64,000 nt of DNA. Source: Pseudovibrio flavus. GTDB taxonomy: Bacteria; Pseudomonadota; Alphaproteobacteria; Rhizobiales; Stappiaceae. The stretch spans positions 62,001 through 126,000 of the forward strand of contig NZ_SMMA01000064.1 of NCBI RefSeq assembly GCF_009711345.1, read 5' to 3'. Under the pieces are notes generated by a model that had not been told where the DNA came from, ran no database searches, and saw only the letters and a list, made by a program, of their open reading frames with translations. Position numbers and translations under genes: made by a program. Position 1 is the stretch's first letter. Every line of letters begins with the position of its first letter. Of this stretch, positions 17,819 to 26,564 are shown in pieces.

Positions 17819-17846
17819 CTTTCTAGAAAAACACGCGTTTTGGAAC

Positions 17847-17921
17847 GCGGGCGTAGCTCAGGGGTAGAGCGTCACCTTGCCAAGGTGAATGTCGTGAGTT
17901 CGAATCTCATCGCCCGCTCCA
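17847..17921 (+). tRNA. tRNA-Gly(GCC), copy 2
   Basis: This copy is identical over all 75 bases to 17732-17806, with the same anticodon GCC and encoded CCA. It is probably processed from the same precursor, which ends at the terminator 17933-17953. Confidence 0.97.
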
Positions 17922-17932
17922 AAAACAACAGG

Positions 17933-17953
17933 CCGCCGCAGGGCGGTTTTTTT
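17933..17953 (+). terminator. Terminator of the tRNA-Gly operon
   Basis: A 5-base CCGCC/GGCGG stem with a 4-base loop is followed directly by seven T residues. Confidence 0.85.
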
Positions 17954-18043
17954 GTATCCAGCGCCCAGCACTCCCCTTTCCCATTCGTCTCTTTTTGGTT
18001 ATGCACCCTTCTTGCATAGCATCACACTGAGCCTTTTAGGGTA

Positions 18044-18457
18044 ATGACCATGAGCACCAATCCAGCTGACTGCCCTTGTAAATCCGGCGCGGCGTTTTCC
18101 GCTTGCTGCGAGCCGTTTTTGACAGGCGCTTCACTACCGGCAACACCGCAGCAACTCATGCGCTCTCGTTACAGCGCCTATGCCACCAAAAATATCGCTT
18201 ACCTGAAAGAGACCCTCTGGCCTGCACACCAGAAGAAGTTTGACACAGAAGGTGTGATCCTTTGGGCAAATGAAAGCCAGTGGCTGTCGCTGGAAATTCA
18301 CAGTGCCGACGGCGCAGAGCCTGATGCTGTAAAAGGTACCGTCCACTTTACGGCCAAGTATCTGGCGAGCGGGCAGTTCGGCGCACAGGAAGAGCTAAGC
18401 CTTTTTAAAAAGAAACAGGGCCGCTGGTATTATGTTAAGCCGCTCCCGCTCAGCTAA
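18044..18457 (+). CDS. YchJ family (UPF0225) protein with SEC-C-like metal site
   Basis: This 137-residue protein shows the YchJ layout: an N-terminal Cys-rich motif CPCKSGAAFSACCEPFL that resembles the SEC-C zinc-binding motif, then the RSRYSAYATKNIAYLKETLWP segment and an NTF2-like fold. The biochemical function is unknown; zinc binding is inferred from the cysteines. The start could be ATG 18044 or the second ATG at 18050. It is convergent with the TfoX-N gene. Confidence 0.85.
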   Translation: MTMSTNPADCPCKSGAAFSACCEPFLTGASLPATPQQLMRSRYSAYATKNIAYLKETLWPAHQKKFDTEGVILWANESQWLSLEIHSADGAEPDAVKGTVHFTAKYLASGQFGAQEELSLFKKKQGRWYYVKPLPLS

Positions 18458-18479
18458 TGAGAGAACGTGGAAAAGGCAC

Positions 18480-18824
18480 CTAACCCTTTGGCGGCAAGGT
18501 ACTGACAAAGCTTAGGGAAAGTGAAATCCACTCCCGCATCTGCTCGTCATCGCAATCATCTTCGTTCACGAAAAACATGCCACTCATGCGCTTGTTGCCT
18601 TGGGTGAGAATCTCTGCGCCGGGCAACTTTTCTGCCTCCGCCTCGTTCTCCTTCCCGACGCGAAACAGAAACTGACCGATCCCGTTTTTAGAGCGGGTGG
18701 CACCGCCCACCATATTGCCATCAAGCATAAAACACAGCGCACCCATCATCCGCTTTTCAGAAATGCCGACGATGCCTTCCAGTGCGCAGCGCATGCGGTG
18801 CGCTAGTTCTTCATCATATGCCAT
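18480..18824 (-). CDS. TfoX N-terminal domain protein
   Basis: The 114-residue protein corresponds to the N-terminal half of TfoX/Sxy, with ISEKRMMGALCFMLDGNMVGGA near residues 21-42 and KRMSGMFFVNEDD near 78. In gammaproteobacteria full-length TfoX co-activates competence genes, but solo N-terminal domains are common in Alphaproteobacteria with no assigned role. It lies 31 bases beyond the dnaE2 stop on the same strand, but is transcribed as a separate gene since dnaE2 runs towards it from upstream. Confidence 0.8.
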   Translation of the reverse strand: MAYDEELAHRMRCALEGIVGISEKRMMGALCFMLDGNMVGGATRSKNGIGQFLFRVGKENEAEAEKLPGAEILTQGNKRMSGMFFVNEDDCDDEQMREWISLSLSFVSTLPPKG

Positions 18825-18855
18825 CGCTCAACTCCAACCCTTACTCACTACAAAC

Positions 18856-21800
18856 CTAATGGAAGTTTCGTCCCTTTGGCAGCGCCAACCGCGTTTGCTG
18901 CGCCAAGCGGGCATAATCGTTAGCAACTGCGGGCACATCTTGTGCCAGATTAACCAGCCCGCGACCGGGTTCAATTTTCTCACCCAGTTCGACAACTGGC
19001 CTGCGCACTTCGTCCGCATTGGCCAAGCCTGCGTTATCCAGCGCCCCTTCCACACTGGTAGACAACAGCGCAGAAACATCCTCAAGCCGCTCGGCAACAA
19101 CGTGAATGACCCCTTCAGCGTTCTGAAGCCGTCCTTCAACCTTGATAAACCGCGCCCCTAAAAGAATGCGCCGATATTGCTCAAAGCACTTTGGCCAAAC
19201 GATCACGTTGGCAACGCCGCTCTCATCTTCCAGCGTGAGGAAGATCACCCCCTTGGCTGAACCGGGGCGCTGGCGCACCAACACCAGTCCGGCAACACTG
19301 ACAGAGCGACCGCTTGGCACATTAAGAAGCTGCTGACACGGGAGCACCCGCGAGCGCTGCAAAGCCTTACGCGCAAAGAAAACGGGGTGCGCTTTGAGGG
19401 ATAGGGAAAGCTGGCGATAGTCCAGCACCACCTGCTCTCCAAGTGGCATCGGCGGCAAGTTTGCATCCGGCTCAGGCTGTAAATCGCGCATATCCGCAAG
19501 GTCAAACAGCGGCAAGCGCTCTGCGGCCTCGCCCTTTTCCAATGCCTGCGCCGCCCATAGCGCCATGCGCCTATCCACCCCGAGCGAGCGGAACGCATCG
19601 GCCTCAGCCAGTTTGATGATAGCAGAGCGGGATAGGCCGGTACGCAGCCACAAGTCCCGTACAGAATCGTAGCCCTGCCCCCGTTTCTCAACGAGGACCT
19701 CCATATCCTCCTGCCGCAGACCTTTGACCATACGAAAACCGAGCCGCACTGCGTGGGTGGAGCGTACCGTATCGTGCATGGAAGTGTGCCGCTGGTGCAG
19801 TTTCATGCGGGCCTCCACGCCCGCTTCCAAAATCGCATCCCACTGCGAGAGGTTGATATCAACTTCCCGCACATCAACGCCGTGCTCTCGTGCATCGCGC
19901 ACAAGCTGGGCAGGCGCATAAAAGCCCATTGGCTGGGAGTTCAAAAGAGCTGCACAAAACACATCGGGATAGCGCGCCTTGATCCAGCAAGAGGCATAAA
20001 CCAGCAGCGCAAAGCTGGCTGCATGGCTTTCTGGAAAACCGTATTCGCCAAAACCCTCGATCTGCTTGAAGCAGCGCTCTGCAAAGCTGCGATCATAACC
20101 ACGCGCCGCCATGCCCTCCACCATCTTGCGCTGGAACGTGCCGATTGTGCCGACACGGCGGAAGGTAGCCATAGCGCGGCGCAACCGATCGGCCTCTCCG
20201 GGTGTAAAGCCTGCTGCAACAATGGCAATCTTCATGGCCTGTTCTTGAAACAGCGGCACGCCTAGGGTTTTACCAAGCACATCGCGCAGCTCTTCCTTTG
20301 GAAAATGAACCGGCTCCAACCCTTGCCTGCGTCGCAGATACGGGTGCACCATATCCCCCTGAATAGGTCCGGGGCGAACAATGGCAACCTCGATCACCAG
20401 ATCATAAAAGTTCTCGGGCCTGAGGCGTGGCAGCATACTCATCTGCGCGCGGCTCTCGATCTGGAAAACACCAATGGTATCGGCGCGTTGGATCATCCGG
20501 TAAACCGGCTCTTCTTCTGGCGGAATGCTGGAGACGCTGTGGTCGATATCGTAGTGCTGCTCCAGCATATCAAGCGCCTTGCGCAAGGCCGAAAGCATAC
20601 CCAGCGCCAGAACATCAATCTTCAAGATGCCCAGCGCATCCAGATCATCCTTGTCCCACTCGATAACCGTGCGGTCTTCCATGGCCGCATTCTGGATTGG
20701 CACCAGCTCATCCAGCCGCCCACGGGTGATAACAAACCCGCCCACATGCTGGGAAAGATGGCGCGGAGACCCGATGAGTTCTTTCGCCAGCATGAGCACT
20801 TGCGCCACCACAGGATCAGAAGGGTTAAGCCCCGCCTCTTTCACCTGCTGCTCGTCACCACCGCTTGATGAACGGCCCCAGATGGTGCCAGCAAGCGCCC
20901 CGCCCGCATCTTCAGAAAGACCGAAGACCTTAGCAACTTCCCGAAGAGCCATGCGCGAGCGATAGCAGATAACGGTGGCAGCAAGCCCTGCCCGCTCCCG
21001 CCCGTATTTGCCATAGATATACTGGATCACCTCTTCGCGGCGCTCGTGCTCAAAGTCTACATCGATATCCGGCGGTTCTTTACGCTCTGGTGAAATGAAC
21101 CGCTCAAACAACAGATCGGCACGCTCTGGATCAACCTCGGTAATACCAAGGCAGAAGCAAACAGAAGAGTTAGCCGCAGACCCGCGCCCCTGACACAAAA
21201 TGCCCCGCGAGCGGGCAAAGCGAACGATGTCGTAAACGGTGAGAAAGTAAGGTGCGTATTGCAACTGTTCCACCAAGGCCAGCTCATGCTTTACCGCATT
21301 AGCGACCTTTTCCGGCACTCCTTTAGGGTAGCGCCGCTTCATGCCCTCCTCGGTCAGCCGCACAAGCTCTTCTTGCGGCGGCAGCCCGCTTTCGCAAACC
21401 TCCTCAGGATAGTCGTAGGCCAGCTCTGCAAGTGAAAACGTGATAGCGTCCATCACCTTCAGCGTCTCAGAGACCGCCTGCGGATAATCGCGGAACACAT
21501 GCAGCATTTGCTCATGAGATTTTAAGTGCCGCTCTGCATTTGCTTCCAGCCGCCGGCCAGCGCTCTCCAGCGTTTCATGCAGACGAATGCAGGTAACAAC
21601 ATCATGCAGCTTGCGACGCTCCGGCGTATGGTAGAGCACGTCATTGGTGGCAAGCAGCGCGATATCAGCCTGCTGTGATAGCTCCATCAGCTGCGCCAGC
21701 CAGCGCTTGTCACGCGCCCCGTAGCTGAGAGACGCACCAATGCGCACCATCGCCTCAGAAACAGCTGAAAGCCTCTCCAAAAGCGTTAAAACTGGCTCAA

Positions 21801-22233
21801 GCCCCTCTTTGAGATGTTCAGGACGAACAAGCGGCGCAAGCACCATGCCTTCGCCATAGCTAAGCAGATCTTGCAGAAAAAGATGACACTCGCCTTTAGG
21901 GGCGCGCCGGTTGCCCATAGTCAGCAGGCGAGACAGGCGCGTATACGCCCCATGGGTTTTGGGCCAGCACAGGATATCTGGCGTGCCATCCATAAACACC
22001 AAGCGGCAGCCAACGAGCGTGCGCAAGCCAACCTCTTTGGCCGCCACATAAACGCGCACCACACCGGCAAGGGAATTACGGTCGCAAACACCAATAGCCT
22101 TCATACCCAAACGGGCCGCAGTAAAAGCCAGCTCCTCTGGGTGGGAAGCTCCATAAAGAAAGGAAAAGTTGGTCGCGCAGCACAGCTCGACGAAATCAGG
22201 TTGGCGAAGAAGGGCAAGAGGTTTCATACTCAT
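18856..22233 (-). CDS. dnaE2: Error-prone DNA polymerase III alpha homologue (ImuC)
   Basis: DnaE2 is the damage-induced translesion polymerase that works with ImuA and ImuB at the sliding clamp. The 1125-residue product has the N-terminal PHP domain (YGASHPEEL..., GVCDRNSLAGVVRVYVAAK), the C-family polymerase core with GRGSAANSSVCFCLGITEVDP and PDIDVDFEHERREEVIQYIYGKYG containing the catalytic aspartates, and a C-terminal OB domain (GLVLVRQRPGSAKGVIFLTLEDE). I choose ATG 22233, which shares an ATGA with the imuB stop, so translation is coupled. The frame is open further to 22260, inside imuB. It is the last gene of the SOS-controlled imuA-imuB-dnaE2 operon. Confidence 0.95.
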   Translation of the reverse strand: MSMKPLALLRQPDFVELCCATNFSFLYGASHPEELAFTAARLGMKAIGVCDRNSLAGVVRVYVAAKEVGLRTLVGCRLVFMDGTPDILCWPKTHGAYTRLSRLLTMGNRRAPKGECHLFLQDLLSYGEGMVLAPLVRPEHLKEGLEPVLTLLERLSAVSEAMVRIGASLSYGARDKRWLAQLMELSQQADIALLATNDVLYHTPERRKLHDVVTCIRLHETLESAGRRLEANAERHLKSHEQMLHVFRDYPQAVSETLKVMDAITFSLAELAYDYPEEVCESGLPPQEELVRLTEEGMKRRYPKGVPEKVANAVKHELALVEQLQYAPYFLTVYDIVRFARSRGILCQGRGSAANSSVCFCLGITEVDPERADLLFERFISPERKEPPDIDVDFEHERREEVIQYIYGKYGRERAGLAATVICYRSRMALREVAKVFGLSEDAGGALAGTIWGRSSSGGDEQQVKEAGLNPSDPVVAQVLMLAKELIGSPRHLSQHVGGFVITRGRLDELVPIQNAAMEDRTVIEWDKDDLDALGILKIDVLALGMLSALRKALDMLEQHYDIDHSVSSIPPEEEPVYRMIQRADTIGVFQIESRAQMSMLPRLRPENFYDLVIEVAIVRPGPIQGDMVHPYLRRRQGLEPVHFPKEELRDVLGKTLGVPLFQEQAMKIAIVAAGFTPGEADRLRRAMATFRRVGTIGTFQRKMVEGMAARGYDRSFAERCFKQIEGFGEYGFPESHAASFALLVYASCWIKARYPDVFCAALLNSQPMGFYAPAQLVRDAREHGVDVREVDINLSQWDAILEAGVEARMKLHQRHTSMHDTVRSTHAVRLGFRMVKGLRQEDMEVLVEKRGQGYDSVRDLWLRTGLSRSAIIKLAEADAFRSLGVDRRMALWAAQALEKGEAAERLPLFDLADMRDLQPEPDANLPPMPLGEQVVLDYRQLSLSLKAHPVFFARKALQRSRVLPCQQLLNVPSGRSVSVAGLVLVRQRPGSAKGVIFLTLEDESGVANVIVWPKCFEQYRRILLGARFIKVEGRLQNAEGVIHVVAERLEDVSALLSTSVEGALDNAGLANADEVRRPVVELGEKIEPGRGLVNLAQDVPAVANDYARLAQQTRLALPKGRNFH

Positions 22234-23780
22234 CCAAATAGCCCTTGCAAGAACCAGCACGGCGTGACGCCTTGCGTGTCATAAAGACCTTCGCGGTACA
22301 GCCAGAACCGGCGCCCCTCCATATCCTCCACGCGGTAATAGTCTCGTGGTTCAGCACCACCAAACCACCAAGGCGGACAAATACGCTCTGGCCCCTCGCA
22401 GCGGACAACCTCAAACAAGGCTTTGCGCCAGCGAAACCGCAAAGGAGAACCTTCCGGCACCATCGCTACAGTCTCCACCGGCTCAGGCCGTGGTAACAAC
22501 CGGAGTGGGCGCACCGCGCAAGGGTCAGGATGAGTAAGCGCTGTTTCATCCCAATAGAGCGCTTCATCACGAACAGTTGCAGCAGGTACAAGGGCAAAGG
22601 CCTCCTCTGGCAAATGCTTGTTACAAGGCAAAAAGCTCGAGACGCGGCTCACACCAAGGCGGGCACCCAGACGATCAACCAAAGCGGCAAGTGCTTCGCC
22701 CTGTCCGGCATTTCCATCAAAGTCGTGCTGGGAGGCGTCATAGCTTTGCGTTTCAACCGCCGCCAAACGCAAAAGGTCATATCCGAAACCGGCATCCATT
22801 TCGTCCTTGGCCGATTTTAGCTTTTCCCGAAACAGCCGCAGAATCTGATGCGGCTCTCGAATAGCGTGACTGGTGCCAACGCTAAGACGCGAGACAACGC
22901 CGTCCACGCGAAAGAGAACAAACTCGAAGATACGCCCGCCCTCGCAGCGCTTTTCAAGCTGCCCCTTCAGGCTTTGGGCCAGCGCAAGCAAAGTGGCCTC
23001 CACATCATCATCACGGGCGATGGGTTCAAAAAAACGTCGCTCGACAACAAGGGGCGGCGTGTAAAGGCGCGGAGAAATCGGTTCCTGCTCCATGCCCATG
23101 GCCTGATCGAGACGGCGCACAAGCTCTGGCCCGAACCGGCGCGCAAGCGGCGCACGCGGGCGGTCCATCAAGTCACCTATGAGCTTGAGGCCGACCTGCT
23201 CCAGCGCTGTGACCACTCCACTTTCAAGACGCAGATGGGCAAGTGGCAACGCCTCCAAAGCAGCGTGCAAACCACCAGAGGGCACCACCGCGCCCCCTGC
23301 GCGCGCTACGGCCCACGCACCGCCAACCGTATCAGCCAGCGCAGCTGAGACGGTGAAGCCCTGCAGTTTGAGGCGGTGAAGGCAGTCATTCTGCAGCGCC
23401 TCTTCACCATCAAACAAATGAGCACAGCCGGTCACATCCAGCATCAAACAATCATCACCGGCAAAGGCAACAAGCGGCGTATACCGGTCACACCAGTCTG
23501 CCAGTGCCTCTAGCAGCGCACTATCAGCTTTGGGAATTTCCTCTTCATAAAGCAGTTCCGGCACACGGGCACAGGCATCACTCAAGGCAACACCAACATC
23601 AAGGCCAGCAGCAAGCGCTGCTTCATTCACGCAGATCAGACGCTGTGCGTTCTTGCGTTTGCCGTAAACGGCCCGCGGCCCAACGGCTGCCTCGCAGCGC
23701 CACGACCTGCCCAGATCCCTTCGGCAAATCCGGTCCGTTGCCAGCGCCTTGAACCACAGGCACAGTATTCTCTGGCGCAT
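22230..23780 (-). CDS. imuB: Y-family polymerase-like protein ImuB
   Basis: ImuB is a Y-family polymerase relative without catalytic residues that links ImuA and DnaE2 to the beta clamp during mutagenic repair. The 516 residues start MRQRILCLWFKALATDR, the classic ImuB opening, and include KRKNAQRLICVNEAALAAGLDVGVALSDA and the little-finger region. Starting at ATG 23780 fits the family and places the first 158 bases inside the 3' end of imuA in another frame. An extension up to 23852 lies wholly inside imuA and has no homology. The stop overlaps the dnaE2 start (ATGA). Confidence 0.93.
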   Translation of the reverse strand: MRQRILCLWFKALATDRICRRDLGRSWRCEAAVGPRAVYGKRKNAQRLICVNEAALAAGLDVGVALSDACARVPELLYEEEIPKADSALLEALADWCDRYTPLVAFAGDDCLMLDVTGCAHLFDGEEALQNDCLHRLKLQGFTVSAALADTVGGAWAVARAGGAVVPSGGLHAALEALPLAHLRLESGVVTALEQVGLKLIGDLMDRPRAPLARRFGPELVRRLDQAMGMEQEPISPRLYTPPLVVERRFFEPIARDDDVEATLLALAQSLKGQLEKRCEGGRIFEFVLFRVDGVVSRLSVGTSHAIREPHQILRLFREKLKSAKDEMDAGFGYDLLRLAAVETQSYDASQHDFDGNAGQGEALAALVDRLGARLGVSRVSSFLPCNKHLPEEAFALVPAATVRDEALYWDETALTHPDPCAVRPLRLLPRPEPVETVAMVPEGSPLRFRWRKALFEVVRCEGPERICPPWWFGGAEPRDYYRVEDMEGRRFWLYREGLYDTQGVTPCWFLQGLFG

Positions 23781-24609
23781 AACAGAAGCTGTTTGTGTCA
23801 TGGTTCCATTCCAGATCACAACGACCTGGCCGTCCTTCTCTATTGCGTTCAAGCAGCAGCGACCACTGCGCTGCCTCTACCTGCGGCTTTCCTCCAGAAG
23901 CAAACGCAGATGCCTTCCGCTTCTTTTCCGTCAAACCGCCGGAAACACGGGGAAGCACCTGCCAGCGGGTTAAAGCGGCACTGGGCGCTGCCTGCCAGCC
24001 ATGCCCAACGAGGAAAACGGGCGTCCCGCTTCGTTCGGCACGCAGCACCAAACGGCGCGTCACCGTTAAACCTTCCCCCTTCATTTCACCCTGAAGCTCG
24101 CCAACAACTGCAACCAAATCTGAGCAGTGGGCGCCCTCTTCCATCGCCCACAGCACATCGTCTTCCCGTTTCGGTGTCACCAGTACCAGGCGGGATGGCT
24201 CCACCCCGTAATAAGAAAGCCCCGGCCCGTACGGACCGCCGGTTTCCCGCAGGACTGTGTCATCGACAATCCAAAGCACCTTGCCGGAGCGCTCCCTCAT
24301 CAACTGCCCAACAAGCGCACTCACAAAACCACTGACCGCACCGCTGTTGCGTGTTTGCGGCGCATAAAACTCATGCAGCGAGCCAATCGGCATACCGCCA
24401 TTGGCAAACAGTTCATCCAGCTTTTGCACTCCGAAAACAAAACGCCGCTTTGCCGAAGAGCTTTGTTCTTGCGGCGCGAGAGAGGCGGGCCCCTGCCGTT
24501 GTGCGGCGGTGGCAGGGGCCTGCGCGAGTTGCACCGGAGAAGGGCGGCGGCCCTCAAGGGATGCGAGGCGGTGGCGCAACTCGGCGATTTGTTCCAGTCT
24601 CGGCTGCAT
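23623..24609 (-). CDS. imuA: ImuA, RecA/SulA-like SOS mutagenesis protein
   Basis: ImuA is a RecA-related protein needed for ImuB/DnaE2-dependent mutagenesis. The 328 residues have the core VFGVQKLDELFANGGMPIGSLHEFYAP, followed by a degenerate nucleotide region, LVTPKREDDVLWAMEEGAHC, and the end block LLERNREGRPGRCDLEWNHDT. In family members the protein stops soon after that block. Here it runs on for about 50 residues, which are out of frame with and overlap the imuB N-terminus. Three LexA half-sites (24618-24643) lie just upstream of its ATG, so it is the promoter-proximal gene of the operon. Confidence 0.92.
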   Translation of the reverse strand: MQPRLEQIAELRHRLASLEGRRPSPVQLAQAPATAAQRQGPASLAPQEQSSSAKRRFVFGVQKLDELFANGGMPIGSLHEFYAPQTRNSGAVSGFVSALVGQLMRERSGKVLWIVDDTVLRETGGPYGPGLSYYGVEPSRLVLVTPKREDDVLWAMEEGAHCSDLVAVVGELQGEMKGEGLTVTRRLVLRAERSGTPVFLVGHGWQAAPSAALTRWQVLPRVSGGLTEKKRKASAFASGGKPQVEAAQWSLLLERNREGRPGRCDLEWNHDTNSFCYAPENTVPVVQGAGNGPDLPKGSGQVVALRGSRWAAGRLRQTQERTASDLRE

Positions 24610-24617
24610 ACTATAAT

Positions 24618-24643
24618 GTTCTATCTTTGTTCTGTAAATGTTC
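24618..24643 (-). promoter_or_regulatory. SOS operator with three GTTC half-sites
   Basis: GTTC occurs at 24618-24621, 24629-24632 and 24640-24643, each pair separated by exactly seven bases. GTTC-N7-GTTC is the LexA box of Alphaproteobacteria, so two boxes overlap and share the middle half-site. The nearest edge is nine bases upstream of the imuA ATG. Confidence 0.9.
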
Positions 24644-24801
24644 TTGTATTGATTCCGCCATATGGCCTGTGAGTCAACCCTGTTTTTCCAACGGTAAACT
24701 CACCCAATAATTAAAAGGGAGCAAAGCTGCTCAACCAAATAAATTTATGTTATAATTGTATATATCTCAGGTTGAGTTTCACGATGGGAGAGTGAAGCGA
24801 A

Positions 24802-25920
24802 TTGAAACAAAATGCATTTGAAGCGCATGTCATTTCACCGCTTAAAGACGGTGCAATTAAAGAAAAATGGCGTACGCTTGCAGCCAACGCACTGGAACCA
24901 AATCCATTTTATTCGCCTGAGTTTGTAGAGCCTTACGCCAAGCATCTCCTGTCGGATGAGACCTGTGTTGTGGTTGTTACCTCTACTGACCGGCAAAAAG
25001 CACTCGCTGCCCTGCCCCTTAGAAAAATGCGCAGCACACTCCTGTTTCAAACAACGCAAGCCCTTGCAGGACAGTACGGCCCTTTGGGTACGATTTTGCT
25101 CTCCAAAGACGGAGTAAGCAGCGAAGCCCTGCAAAAGCTTATCGAGACCGCTTGTGACCTATCTCCTTCAAATACTTTGGTAATACCGTTTCATCCAACG
25201 CATACAAAGAGCCTACAGCTGCTTGAAAAGGCACTAGAGGACAGCCCTTTCACGCTTAATTACCAAGCGGAGGAAGAGCGCGGATATCAAGACACGACCC
25301 AATCCGGGCATACGACATTCCATGCCGGTAAGAACCTTAAGGCCAGACGCAAAAAGCTAGAACGCCTTGGAGAACTGCACATGCAGACTTATCGGCAAAG
25401 CGATGCGATTCTGGCGCATCTCCCGGATTTCCTTGATCTTGAAGAGCGCAGCTGGAAAGGCCTTGAAGGCACAGCTCTTGCAAGCCAAAGCCACAGCCGC
25501 AAGTTTGTTGAAGAGTTTGTCGAAGCGCTGACAGAGGCAAACCAGATTCGCATACACACGTTGGTGCTCGATGAAATGCCGATCGCCAGCATGATTCTGC
25601 TTGGCGCTGAGAGCCACCAATTTGCATGGAAAACTGCTTTTGACGAATCCTATGCGCGCTACTCCCCGGGGCGCATTCTACTCTGGCTGATCGCCGAGCA
25701 GAACGAGAGTAATCCGCAGTTTCGTAAGATGGATTCGCTGGCGTCTCCGGAAAATCAGATGGTCAACGCCACCCTGCCCGATCGAATGCCGTATGTGCAG
25801 ATCGCAATCTCAAAAGGCCCGATCAGCACCGTTGCCACGTCGGCGCTTCAGCAGACCGACGCTCTTAAAGAGCACGCCAAGCAAACTGTTAAACGACTGC
25901 TTGGGCGGAAAATCTCCTAG
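24802..25920 (+). CDS. GNAT-fold acetyltransferase of the CelD/FemAB-like type
   Basis: The 372-residue cytosolic protein fits the BioF2/CelD-like acetyltransferase family (GNAT_6): NPFYSPEFVEPYAKHL near residue 34, KNLKARRKKLERLGE near 177, LEERSWKGLEGTAL near 213, IASMILLGAESHQFAWKTAFDESYARYSPGRILLWLIAEQ near 263-305. The family includes proteins tied to exopolysaccharide or lipid acylation, but the donor and acceptor here are unknown. The start is TTG 24802, with GGGAGAG about 11 bases before it. It is a single gene, divergent from the SOS operon. Confidence 0.75.
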   Translation: MKQNAFEAHVISPLKDGAIKEKWRTLAANALEPNPFYSPEFVEPYAKHLLSDETCVVVVTSTDRQKALAALPLRKMRSTLLFQTTQALAGQYGPLGTILLSKDGVSSEALQKLIETACDLSPSNTLVIPFHPTHTKSLQLLEKALEDSPFTLNYQAEEERGYQDTTQSGHTTFHAGKNLKARRKKLERLGELHMQTYRQSDAILAHLPDFLDLEERSWKGLEGTALASQSHSRKFVEEFVEALTEANQIRIHTLVLDEMPIASMILLGAESHQFAWKTAFDESYARYSPGRILLWLIAEQNESNPQFRKMDSLASPENQMVNATLPDRMPYVQIAISKGPISTVATSALQQTDALKEHAKQTVKRLLGRKIS

Positions 25921-25931
25921 TCCCGCTGAGG

Positions 25932-26432
25932 TTATTTCCCCTCAGGGCCCGCAGCGACCAAGCCCCAGAACACTTTGTATTTGGAAGATGGGTTATAGGT
26001 TGTTGCAAGGCCAATCCGCGTGACCTTTGGGTCTAACATCGCAGCGCTGTGCTGCGGAGAGTGGCGCCAGCCAGAAAAAGCCTCCGCCCATCGGCGATAC
26101 CCAGCACTCGTATGCGAGACCATGTACACGCCGCTTTTGGCGGTTTTCGCAGAAGCCTTTGCCGCGTTCGCTGGTCGGTCCCCTGCCTTCGCTAATTGCT
26201 CTGAAAGCGCTTTAGCCTGCCTTTGAAGGCCCTTATCGGCAACCACCGGTCCCAGACCATACTGCGCCCGATAAGAGGAAATCATCATTGCCGCATCGAC
26301 CTGATCCACTTTGGCGTCAGCAGCCTCTAGCTCCTGATAGGCTGCAGGAACACCAGAACTAGTGTTGCAGGCAGCAAGCGGAAGCAGCAGGGTCAAACAA
26401 GCAGCGGATACGGAAAGAAGCTTCAAATGCAT
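25932..26432 (-). CDS. CAP/SCP-domain lipoprotein
   Basis: This 166-residue protein has a lipoprotein signal with lipobox LAAC (Cys22) and a CAP domain (cysteine-rich secretory / SCP-like, cd05379 type): MISSYRAQYGLGPV, HTSAGYRRWAEAFSGWRHSPQHSAAMLDPKVTRIGLA and the final YKVFWGLV. The activity of bacterial CAP proteins is largely unknown. It is probably outer-membrane anchored. It is convergent with the acetyltransferase gene, 11 bases apart. Confidence 0.85.
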   Translation of the reverse strand: MHLKLLSVSAACLTLLLPLAACNTSSGVPAAYQELEAADAKVDQVDAAMMISSYRAQYGLGPVVADKGLQRQAKALSEQLAKAGDRPANAAKASAKTAKSGVYMVSHTSAGYRRWAEAFSGWRHSPQHSAAMLDPKVTRIGLATTYNPSSKYKVFWGLVAAGPEGK

Positions 26433-26513
26433 TGGCTTTAAATGGCTCTATTAAAAACTCTGCGAGTATTCTTGCAAATTGAGGCAAACCTAAGATTGCA
26501 GAGACTCAAAAAG

Positions 26514-26543
26514 AAAAAGGCCGAGAGAACTCCCGGCCTTTTA
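26514..26543 (-). terminator. Terminator of the proXWV operon
   Basis: A GC-rich hairpin with A-rich and T-rich flanks (26514-26526 with 26530-26543, one mismatch near the loop) lies 22 bases after the proV stop. Confidence 0.8.
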
Positions 26544-26564
26544 TCACTAAAGTTTGTAAGCGGA

